Part shown: positions 1 through 4,579 of the stretch, in pieces
Layout of the letters: the number at the start of each line of letters is the position of its first letter
Numbering within the stretch: position 1 is the stretch's first letter
Source: Pseudomonadota bacterium
Lineage (GTDB): Bacteria > Desulfobacterota > Syntrophia > Syntrophales > UBA5619
DNA length: 5,627 nucleotides
Assembly (NCBI GenBank): GCA_018819165.1
Contig: JAHJQP010000038.1
Coordinates: 1 to 5,627, forward strand
Reading direction: 5' to 3'
Notes under the pieces: model-generated
Database searches by the model: none
What the model saw: the letters and a program-made list of their open reading frames with translations, nothing else
What the model was told of the DNA's origin: nothing
Made by a program: the position numbers and the translations under genes

Positions 1-822
1 ATCGAATGGGCGGCGGAAAAAAAGGCGCAGGTGATCTGTCTGCCGGAGCTGTTCCGCTCGGAGTACTTCTGCCAGACCGAGGACACCTCGTTTTTCGATT
101 TCGCCGAATCCATCCCCGGCCCGGCCACGGAGGCCCTCGCCGGGGTCGCCCGGAAGCGCAGGGTGGTGATCGTCGCCCCTCTGTTCGAGCGCCGGGCGCC
201 GGGCATCTACCACAACAGCGCCGCCGTCATCGATGCCGATGGCCGGATGGTTGGACTCTACCGCAAGATGCACATCCCCGACGATCCGGCCTACTATGAA
301 AAATTCTATTTCACCCCCGGCGATCTCGGTTTCCCCGTCTTTGCCACCCGCTACGGGCGGATCGGAACACTGATCTGCTGGGATCAGTGGTATCCGGAAG
401 GGGCTCGGCTCTCGGCGCTTCAGGGGGCGGCGATCCTTTTCTACCCCACTGCAATCGGTTGGCATCCCCGCGAAAAAAAGCAGCACGGCCGGGTGCAACG
501 GGAGGCGTGGCAGACGGTGCAGCGCGGTCACGCGATTGCGAACGGCGTCTATGTCGCAGCGGTGAACCGGATCGGCCATGAGCGGCCGGCGGGGGGCGGC
601 GCCGGGATCGAATTCTGGGGCTCGTCCTTTATCGCCGATCCGCAGGGCGTCATCCTCGCCGAGGCTTCTCCGGACAGAGAAGAGATCCTGCTGGCCGAGG
701 TAGACCTTGATCACCTGGAAGACGTACGTCGCAACTGGCCTTTCCTGCGCGATCGCCGCATCGATGCCTACGGCGGGATCGCGCAGCGATTTCTGGACGA
801 GCAGGCGCCGGGGAAGAAATGA
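1..822 (+). CDS. aguB: N-carbamoylputrescine amidase, 5' end cut off by window
   Basis: This cytoplasmic nitrilase-superfamily enzyme hydrolyses N-carbamoylputrescine to putrescine, CO2 and ammonia, the last step of the agmatine deiminase route. The frame is open from base 1, so the true start lies outside; the GTG at 31 is an internal valine. The nitrilase triad is visible: Glu in CLPELF (46-48), Lys in YRKMHIP (265-267) and Cys in LICWDQWYPE (376-378). Family landmarks specific to AguB are EYFCQTED, EKFYFTPGD, FYPTAIG, NRIGHE and FWGSSFIADP. About 273 residues are present against the usual 290-300, so roughly 25 N-terminal residues are missing. The stop overlaps the aguA start (ATGA), which implies translational coupling. 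Another carbon-nitrogen hydrolase specificity is possible in principle, but the motifs and the aguA neighbour make AguB very likely. Confidence 0.95.
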   Translation: MEWAAEKKAQVICLPELFRSEYFCQTEDTSFFDFAESIPGPATEALAGVARKRRVVIVAPLFERRAPGIYHNSAAVIDADGRMVGLYRKMHIPDDPAYYEKFYFTPGDLGFPVFATRYGRIGTLICWDQWYPEGARLSALQGAAILFYPTAIGWHPREKKQHGRVQREAWQTVQRGHAIANGVYVAAVNRIGHERPAGGGAGIEFWGSSFIADPQGVILAEASPDREEILLAEVDLDHLEDVRRNWPFLRDRRIDAYGGIAQRFLDEQAPGKK

Positions 823-1892
823 AAGCAAACCAACAGTCAACCCCCGCAGCCCTTGGTTTCCATATGCCGGCCGAGTGGGAACCCCACGAGGCGACATGGA
901 TCGGCTGGCCTTGCAACCGGGCCGACTGGCCGGGTAAGATCGTCCCGATCCCCTGGGTCTATGGCGAGATCGTGCGGAAGATCGCCCCCGGAGAGATCGT
1001 GCGCATCATCGTCAACGAACGGACACAAAGGAAGACGCAGCTCCTTCTGGAGCGCGTCGGCGTCGATCCGGCCCGCATCGAATTCTTTAATTTCCCTTTC
1101 GACCGCGGGTGGACGCGGGACTCGGGTCCCATTTTCGTCAGGCGCAATGCGCTTCCCCTTGAGGTGGCGATCGCCCGGTTTCGGTTCAACGCCTGGGCGA
1201 AATATCCGGACTGGGAAAAGGATGCACGCATTCCCCTGCTGGCCGCGCGGAAACTCCGGTTGCGGCTCCTGCCCGCCAGGATCGGAGAAAAGGACTTTGT
1301 CTTGGAAGGCGGCAGCGTCGAGGTCAACGGCAAGGGCACGCTCCTGACCACCGAAGAATGCCTGCTCGATCCGGAGGTGCAGGTCCGCAATCCCGGCCTC
1401 GGAAAGAGCGAGATCGAACAGGCCCTCAAGGCGAATCTGGGCGTGAAAAATATCCTCTGGCTGGGAAAGGGGATCGCCGGCGACGATACGCACGGACACA
1501 TCGACGATCTTTGCCGCTTCGTCAACAAGTGCACCGTGGTGCTGTGCCAAGAAGCGGATCCGCGCGACGTGAACTACGTGCCGCTGCAGGAAAATCGCGA
1601 ACGCCTGCAGGGGATGAAACTCGAAGACGGTTCGCGCCTCGAGGTGATCCCCCTCCCCATGCCGGCGCCCCTTTATTTCGACGGTCAGCGCCTCCCGGCA
1701 AACTATGCGAATTTCTACATCGCGAACGCCGCCGTGCTGGCGCCGACCTTCAACGATCCCCGGGACAGGGTTGCCCTGGGGATCCTCGCGGAGCTGTTTC
1801 CGGATCGCCCGGTCGTCGGCATCCACGCCGTCGATCTCGTCTGGGGACTCGGCGCGATCCACTGTCTGACCCAGCAGCAGCCCGCCCTGTGA
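819..1892 (+). CDS. aguA: Agmatine deiminase (agmatine iminohydrolase)
   Basis: This enzyme converts agmatine to N-carbamoylputrescine and ammonia, supplying the substrate of the amidase encoded just upstream. The protein has 357 residues, close to the family norm of about 340-380, and belongs to the guanidino-modifying (pentein) fold, PF04371. Visible landmarks in order are PAEWEPHEATWIGWP (about residues 17-31), the substrate-side WTRDSGP with Asp101, LEGGS (162-166), the catalytic His/Asp in GHIDD (His227, Asp229), YANFYIANAAVL with NDPRD, and the nucleophile Cys349 in AIHCLTQQQP near the C-terminus. The ATG overlaps the aguB stop by 4 bases; a weak GGGGAAG lies just upstream inside aguB. 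No terminator directly follows the stop, so the transcript may run to the hairpin at 2122-2157. All key catalytic residues are present and the gene looks intact. Confidence 0.97.
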   Translation: MKANQQSTPAALGFHMPAEWEPHEATWIGWPCNRADWPGKIVPIPWVYGEIVRKIAPGEIVRIIVNERTQRKTQLLLERVGVDPARIEFFNFPFDRGWTRDSGPIFVRRNALPLEVAIARFRFNAWAKYPDWEKDARIPLLAARKLRLRLLPARIGEKDFVLEGGSVEVNGKGTLLTTEECLLDPEVQVRNPGLGKSEIEQALKANLGVKNILWLGKGIAGDDTHGHIDDLCRFVNKCTVVLCQEADPRDVNYVPLQENRERLQGMKLEDGSRLEVIPLPMPAPLYFDGQRLPANYANFYIANAAVLAPTFNDPRDRVALGILAELFPDRPVVGIHAVDLVWGLGAIHCLTQQQPAL

Positions 1893-1905
1893 AGCCTTGA
1901 AACGC

Positions 1906-1914
1906 TGTTATACT
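1906..1914 (+). promoter_or_regulatory. Candidate extended -10 promoter element after aguA
   Basis: The sequence TGTTATACT fits an extended -10 (TGn plus TATACT, five of six matches to TATAAT). No good -35 is seen at the usual distance, as is common for extended -10 promoters. A start site about seven bases downstream would fall near 1921, where an ATG and then a short dyad occur. The transcript would cover the 1893-2276 gap, which I regard as non-coding. The open frame from 1921 runs across the terminator at 2122-2157 and has no recognisable family features, so I do not call a gene. Confidence 0.35.
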
Positions 1915-1926
1915 GAAATCATGAAC

Positions 1927-1941
1927 GATCAGCGGCTGATC
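1927..1941. other. Short inverted repeat beside the extended -10
   Basis: GATCAG and CTGATC are perfect 6-base arms around the centre CGG. The dyad begins 12 bases after the candidate -10 at 1909-1914, a position where a repressor operator or a 5'-end hairpin could act. A dyad this short can arise by chance, and no regulator is encoded nearby to pair with it. Confidence 0.3.
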
Positions 1942-2007
1942 CGCGAAATTGAGCAGGGAAGATTCCCGGCCGGGGCGCAAGGTTGCCGTCTCGTCTGGAG
2001 AAATGGC

Positions 2008-2036
2008 TTGACTTCCCTTGCCGTTCAGCATAAGAG
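2008..2036 (+). promoter_or_regulatory. Candidate sigma-70 promoter for the structured gap RNA
   Basis: TTGACT at 2008-2013 matches the -35 consensus at five of six positions. TAAGAG at 2031-2036 lies 17 bases further but is a weak -10 (three of six). Transcription would start near 2042, right at the first arm of the long-range helix that begins at 2041. This placement of a promoter, then a foldable segment, then an intrinsic terminator is the main argument for it. The weak -10 keeps confidence low. Confidence 0.35.
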
Positions 2037-2040
2037 AAAA

Positions 2041-2157
2041 TCGAATGCCGGGGGGATGCGAGGCGGACGTCCGGGGGTCGGCCGGCAGGATTCGAACATT
2101 GACGTGATGAAGCGTAAGGTGAACCGCCAGACTCTTCAGAGTCTCGGCGGTTTTTTT
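2041..2157 (+). ncRNA. Candidate structured small RNA or RNA leader, unknown family
   Basis: About 117 bases lie between a candidate promoter and a strong intrinsic terminator. TCGAAT at 2041-2046 can pair with ATTCGA at 2090-2095, and GCCGG at 2047-2051 with CCGGC at 2082-2086, giving an 11-pair helix with a three-base AGG bulge. The enclosed loop contains CGGACGTCCG (2064-2073), able to form a small hairpin. The 3' part ends in the terminator hairpin. I recognise no known RNA family: it lacks signal recognition particle, 6S, tmRNA and c-di-GMP riboswitch landmarks. It could be a free small RNA, the 3' end of the aguBA transcript, or an attenuated leader of the RRM gene 119 bases downstream. 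GC-rich sequence folds easily, so this remains a hypothesis. Confidence 0.35.
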
Positions 2158-2190
2158 ATTTGTCAAACCTTCATGCCCCGGCAGGATCCG
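2082..2190. repeat. 13-base direct repeat, two copies in the gap
   Basis: CCGGCAGGATTCG at 2082-2094 recurs as CCGGCAGGATCCG at 2178-2190, twelve of thirteen bases identical and 96 bases apart start to start. The first copy forms the 3' arm of the proposed long helix; the second lies in the loop and inner stem of the hairpin at 2172-2200. The copies sit on either side of the terminator, so they could be alternative pairing partners for the 5' arm at 2041-2051. They may also be protein-binding sites or chance. Confidence 0.4.
2122..2157 (+). terminator. Strong rho-independent terminator
   Basis: The stem CCGCC (2124-2128) pairs with GGCGG (2146-2150), continued by GACTC (2130-2134) with GAGTC (2139-2143) around the loop TTCA. 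A small A/TC internal loop separates the two stem parts. Seven T residues (2151-2157) follow, and the preceding AA can extend the stem. It reads only on the plus strand because the opposite side has no matching T-tract. It is the first terminator after aguA and therefore may end both aguBA readthrough and the candidate small RNA. Confidence 0.88.
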
Positions 2191-2200
2191 GCGCGGCATG
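2172..2200 (+). other. Hairpin upstream of the RRM gene
   Basis: CATGCC (2172-2177) pairs with GGCATG (2195-2200), and inside them CCGG (2178-2181) pairs with CCGG (2188-2191) around CAGGAT, leaving CGC as a bulge. It lies between the terminator and the RRM ribosome binding site, without a T-tract, so it is more likely 5'-UTR structure or a binding site than a terminator. A TTGACC at 2210-2215 nearby has no acceptable -10, so the RRM promoter is not clearly identified. Confidence 0.4.
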
Positions 2201-2263
2201 AACACCACCTTGACCCATTTCTCCCTTTGCCAGGGGAAAATGGAGGGGCTTTTCGCAAACCAT

Positions 2264-2270
2264 AAGGAGG
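2264..2270 (+). promoter_or_regulatory. Strong ribosome binding site of the RRM gene
   Basis: AAGGAGG is a near-perfect Shine-Dalgarno match, six bases before the ATG at 2277. It fixes the start of the RRM protein and suggests high translation, in line with an abundant small RNA-binding protein. Confidence 0.9.
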
Positions 2271-2276
2271 CGAAAC

Positions 2277-2630
2277 ATGAACAAAAATTTGTATGTGGGG
2301 AACCTGTCGCAGAAGGTCACCGAGGACGATCTACGGAACAATTTTTCCGAGGCGGGGGCGGTCGCAACGGTGTCGGTCATCAAGGACAAGTTTTCCGGTG
2401 TGTCGCGGGGCTTTGGCTTCGTCGAGATGGAAACCGAAGAGGGCGCCCAGGAGGCGATCAAGAAGTTCAATGGCGGCGATCTCGACGGGAAAACAATCTC
2501 CGTGAACGAGGCCCGGCCGAAGACGGAGTCGACCGGTCCGCGTCGTGATCAGAATCGCGGCGGCGGATTTAGAAGTGGTGGAGGCGGAGGCTACAGGGGC
2601 GGCGGAGGCGGAGGCCGCGGCAGATACTAA
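2277..2630 (+). CDS. Glycine-rich single-RRM RNA-binding protein
   Basis: A 117-residue cytoplasmic protein that should bind single-stranded RNA. One RNA recognition motif fills about residues 3-80: RNP2 is LYVGNL (5-10) and RNP1 is RGFGFVEM (44-51), with the RNA-stacking aromatics Tyr6, Phe46 and Phe48 all present. Residues 89-117 form a glycine-rich tail with RGG/RGGG and RGRY elements, resembling the cyanobacterial Rbp and plant GRP type. Such proteins occur in cyanobacteria, deltaproteobacteria and others, and some are cold-induced; the role here is inferred as RNA chaperone or post-transcriptional regulator. The start is fixed by the strong AAGGAGG. It appears to be a single-gene unit, preceded by a terminator and a structured gap, and it faces the minus-strand zincin gene. 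The structured upstream RNA could be its own leader or a target. Confidence 0.95.
   Translation: MNKNLYVGNLSQKVTEDDLRNNFSEAGAVATVSVIKDKFSGVSRGFGFVEMETEEGAQEAIKKFNGGDLDGKTISVNEARPKTESTGPRRDQNRGGGFRSGGGGGYRGGGGGGRGRY
2577..2615 (+). repeat. In-frame glycine-codon repeat in the RRM protein tail
   Basis: GGTGGAGGCGGAGGC (2577-2591) and GGCGGAGGCGGAGGC (2601-2615) differ by one base, and each encodes part of a polyglycine block in the tail. Repeats of this kind can change length by slippage, so tail length may vary between strains. Confidence 0.75.
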
Positions 2631-2635
2631 CGGAC

Positions 2636-2655
2636 ATCCGGCAGTGATGCCGGAT
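2636..2655 (+). terminator. Perfect 8-pair hairpin just after the RRM stop
   Basis: ATCCGGCA and TGCCGGAT are perfectly complementary around a GTGA loop, starting six bases after the TAA. GTGA fits the GNRA tetraloop pattern, which makes the hairpin stable. There is no proper T-tract (only CTTTGC further on), so it is an imperfect intrinsic terminator or a 3'-end stabilising structure. Confidence 0.5.
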
Positions 2656-2686
2656 TCCGGCGCTTTGCATCGGTGTTATGAAATGC

Positions 2687-2720
2687 GCCCGCCGCACGAG
2701 GCGATCCTTGTGTGGCGGGC
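2687..2720. other. 11-pair GC-rich hairpin between convergent genes
   Basis: GCCCGCCGCAC (2687-2697) pairs with GTGTGGCGGGC (2710-2720), with one G-U pair when read on the plus strand, around a 12-base loop. It lies midway in the 186-base gap between the RRM and zincin stops. No T-tract follows on either side, so it may hinder readthrough from both directions or serve as a protein site. Apart from this, the hairpin at 2636-2655 and a small GTTTT/AAAAC dyad at 2797-2809, I see nothing in the gap. Confidence 0.5.
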
Positions 2721-2816
2721 AGGTCCATAGATGTGAGTGGCGTAAGCCCCAGAATCAGACATCCCCAAGCATCCATTCCTATCCGATTTCTCCTTGGTTT
2801 TCACAAAACTACGGCA

Positions 2817-3194
2817 TTACCCGTAACCCAGTTCCTCCAGCCGCTCCTCGCTGATGCCGAGAAAGTGGGCAACCTCGTGGACGACCGTGATCTCGATCTC
2901 CCGCTCCAACTCCTCGATCGTCCAGCACATCCCTTCCAGAGGTTCTTGGAAGATGTAGATCGTATCGGGGTGGAGCGGGGGCGGGGCGAAGAACGAGTGC
3001 TCTGGAAGGGAGGCCCCCCAGTAGAGGCCAAGCAGCGGCTCATTCGGGGGATATCCCGTCTCTTCCAGCATCTCCTGCGTCGGGCGTCTTCTCACGGTGA
3101 GCACTACGTTGTCCATCCGGTCCCGGATCTCCGCCGGGATGCGGCCGTATGCGCGCCGTACCGCTCTATCGAATTCGTTCGGGCTCAGCTTCAT
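2817..3194 (-). CDS. Small Zincin_1-type metallopeptidase family protein
   Basis: A 125-residue protein of the minimal zincin family (PF06262 type), whose natural substrate is not known. The zinc site is near the C-terminus: VVHEVAHFLG, with His106, Glu107 and His110 forming HExxH, and Gly113 and the downstream ERLEELGYG giving the family's extended motif. The N-terminal half starts with the typical SPNEFDRAVRRAYGRIP pattern, and the middle has LLGLYWG and DTIYIFQEPLE, the latter a usual family strand. Length matches the family (about 110-140), so it is intact. No signal peptide or membrane segment is seen, so it is presumably cytoplasmic. The ATG has no Shine-Dalgarno; six C residues precede it. 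It lies 174 bases after the glycosyltransferase gene on the same strand without an obvious terminator between, so cotranscription is possible. Proteolytic activity is not proven for this family. Confidence 0.85.
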   Translation of the reverse strand: MKLSPNEFDRAVRRAYGRIPAEIRDRMDNVVLTVRRRPTQEMLEETGYPPNEPLLGLYWGASLPEHSFFAPPPLHPDTIYIFQEPLEGMCWTIEELEREIEITVVHEVAHFLGISEERLEELGYG

Positions 3195-3203
3195 GGGGGG
3201 ATC

Positions 3204-3209
3204 ATTACA
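3204..3209 (-). promoter_or_regulatory. Possible -10 element close to the zincin start
   Basis: Read on the minus strand, TGTAAT matches TATAAT at five of six positions and ends nine bases before the ATG of the zincin gene. A start site here would give a nearly leaderless message, which would fit the lack of a ribosome binding site. No good -35 is found at 16-18 bases. The call is weak. Confidence 0.25.
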
Positions 3210-3269
3210 TCGCGATTGATCTTAGCCTTTCCGGCAAGATAAGAGAAATGGTCATCACTTCATCCCAAG

Positions 3270-3338
3270 CTACGGCGTGATGGCGCCCGCACTGTTCACG
3301 GCATAGGTGATGCTGCCGCTGGCGTGCGAAGAGGTAAT
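3270..3338 (-). pseudogene. Possible C-terminal remnant of a type IV pilin-like gene
   Basis: On the minus strand these bases read ITSSHASGSITYAVNS followed by AGAITP and a TAG stop. The pattern of small polar residues, a Tyr-x-Val strand and a final Gly-x-Ile-Thr is reminiscent of the C-termini of short type IV pilin-like proteins in deltaproteobacteria. No pilin N-terminal segment (prepilin cleavage site and hydrophobic helix) is present, since the glycosyltransferase gene begins its tail only 30 bases upstream. The frame is the same as that gene's, just after its TAG stop at 3369-3371, so the alternative is a readthrough extension or simple chance. Only 22 residues support this, so it is a suggestion, not an identification. 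Confidence 0.25.
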
Positions 3339-3368
3339 GGCAAGTCGGAAATGCCTTGCGAAACAGGA

Positions 3369-4577
3369 CTACCGGTTGTCCTCCTCCACGGCCTCGTAGA
3401 GCCTGTCCGAATAATCCTGGATGGCGGCGACGACCCGGACCCAGCCGGGGAGCATGGGGATTCCGACCGGATCCTTGACGAATTCCTCGATGGCCAGTTT
3501 CAGGGAGACGACGAAGGCATCCACCGCCTCGATCTCCTCGTGCCGGTCGTAGGTCAGGCCGTTGAGCAGGGCGAGGGCATGGTATTTCTCGATCGCGATC
3601 CGCGACTCCTGGATGTAGGTCGTCATCAGGGTTCTGAAGAAGGCCTCGCTCATCACCAGGCCGTCCTGGCTCAAGACCCGAAACAGAGCCTTGCCGATGT
3701 CGGTCGCCATGCGGATGAGCCCTTCGGTCGGTTTGTTCTTGTTCAGGACTTGATGCTTGTGCTCGTAGGTCTCGATGATCTCCACCTGGCAGATCCTATT
3801 GACGGAGGTCTTCTGATAGGCGTCGCTGAGCATGGAGACCTCCAACCCCCAGGTTGGGGATATCCGGATGCCCCTGGCCAGGTTGCTGTCGAAGGCGAAT
3901 TCGCCGGAAAGGGCGTAACGGAAATTGTCGAGATATTCGATGAAGGCGTTGTACCCCAGGATCCGCTTCATGGTCCGGATCAGGGGAGTGTAGAACAGCC
4001 TCGTGACCCGGCCATAGAGCCTGTCCGTCACCCTGGCGTAGTATCCCTTGCTGAATTCGAAGTCGAGGGAGGGGTGGACGACCGGATAGATGAGCCTCGC
4101 GACGATTTCCCGATTGTAGTTGACGATGTCGCAGTCGTGGAGGGCGATCGCGTAGACATCCCTGTCCGCGAGGATGTAGCCGAGGGTCATCCAGACAGAC
4201 CGGCCCTTGCCGGGCATGTCCAGTTTGAAGTCCGAATCCATCAGTTCCTTGAGCAGCGCCTTCATCCGGGGACCGTCATGCCAGACGACCCGGACGTCAA
4301 CCGGCAGAACCGACATGATCTTCTTGATCTCCCTGAACTGCGGTTTGGTTGCCCGGTCCAGGGAGAGGACGATTTTATAGAGATAATCCACCCTCTTCAA
4401 TTCCTCGATGATCCTGGGCATCGCCTTCCCTTCGAATTCCGTCACGAGCGCGGGCAGCAGCAGGACCATCTTTCGCTTCTGCGAGATCGCCTTCAATTCC
4501 CGCTCAATCTCCTCGACCGGCCTCGGCTTGAGCTTCTGCAGGGTCGTGATGACACCGTTCTGGCAAAAGTCGGCCAT
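3369..4577 (-). CDS. GT81-like glycosyltransferase, glucosyl-3-phosphoglycerate synthase type
   Basis: A 402-residue cytoplasmic GT-A fold enzyme that most resembles GpgS, which joins glucose from an NDP-glucose donor to 3-phosphoglycerate, the first step of glucosylglycerate synthesis. Landmarks are LLLPALVTEFEGKAMPRIIEEL (39-60 region), GPRMKALL, PGKGRSVW (122-129), the metal-binding DCD at 148-150, the acceptor-side LSGEFAFD (223-230), WGLEVSM (243-249) and YEHKHQ (271-276). Residues from about 306 form a helical C-terminal extension making it longer than mycobacterial GpgS (about 320). The ATG at 4577 is chosen over upstream in-frame starts because those lie inside the preceding gene, and AAGGGGGGA at 4583-4591 is well placed. 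It starts two bases after the previous stop, so the genes are coupled. Donor and acceptor are inferred; other GT-A specificities remain possible. No phosphatase (GpgP) is visible in the window. Confidence 0.8.
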   Translation of the reverse strand: MADFCQNGVITTLQKLKPRPVEEIERELKAISQKRKMVLLLPALVTEFEGKAMPRIIEELKRVDYLYKIVLSLDRATKPQFREIKKIMSVLPVDVRVVWHDGPRMKALLKELMDSDFKLDMPGKGRSVWMTLGYILADRDVYAIALHDCDIVNYNREIVARLIYPVVHPSLDFEFSKGYYARVTDRLYGRVTRLFYTPLIRTMKRILGYNAFIEYLDNFRYALSGEFAFDSNLARGIRISPTWGLEVSMLSDAYQKTSVNRICQVEIIETYEHKHQVLNKNKPTEGLIRMATDIGKALFRVLSQDGLVMSEAFFRTLMTTYIQESRIAIEKYHALALLNGLTYDRHEEIEAVDAFVVSLKLAIEEFVKDPVGIPMLPGWVRVVAAIQDYSDRLYEAVEEDNR

Positions 4578-4579
4578 CT

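Noticed and set aside
31..822. GTG at 31 as the start of aguB
   Set aside because: The frame is open upstream with family-like sequence, and a start here would remove the first beta strand and leave the catalytic Glu only six residues from the N-terminus.
837..1862. A 341-codon minus-strand open frame opposite aguA
   Set aside because: The plus strand encodes agmatine deiminase with all catalytic residues. The antisense product has no recognisable domain.
1971..1990. GGGGCGCAAGGTTGCCG as a c-di-GMP (GEMM) riboswitch fragment
   Set aside because: It recalls short aptamer words, but the conserved GGCAAACC element, the two-helix layout and the receptor spacing are missing.
2082..2098. tRNA 3'-end-like string on the minus strand (TTCGAATCCTGCC)
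   Set aside because: It resembles a T-loop, but the 5' side does not pair to form the T-stem, and no anticodon arm, D arm or acceptor stem is present. It is better explained by the plus-strand helix.
2143..2166. Perfect TTGACA on the minus strand at 2161-2166 as a promoter
   Set aside because: No -10 lies at 16-18 bases; that position falls inside the terminator stem.
1897..2265. 122-codon open frame in the gap after aguA
   Set aside because: It runs through the strong intrinsic terminator and the proposed RNA helix, lacks a ribosome binding site and resembles no family.
2712..3242. 176-codon plus-strand open frame opposite the zincin gene
   Set aside because: It is antisense to a gene with an intact HExxH motif and has no domain of its own.
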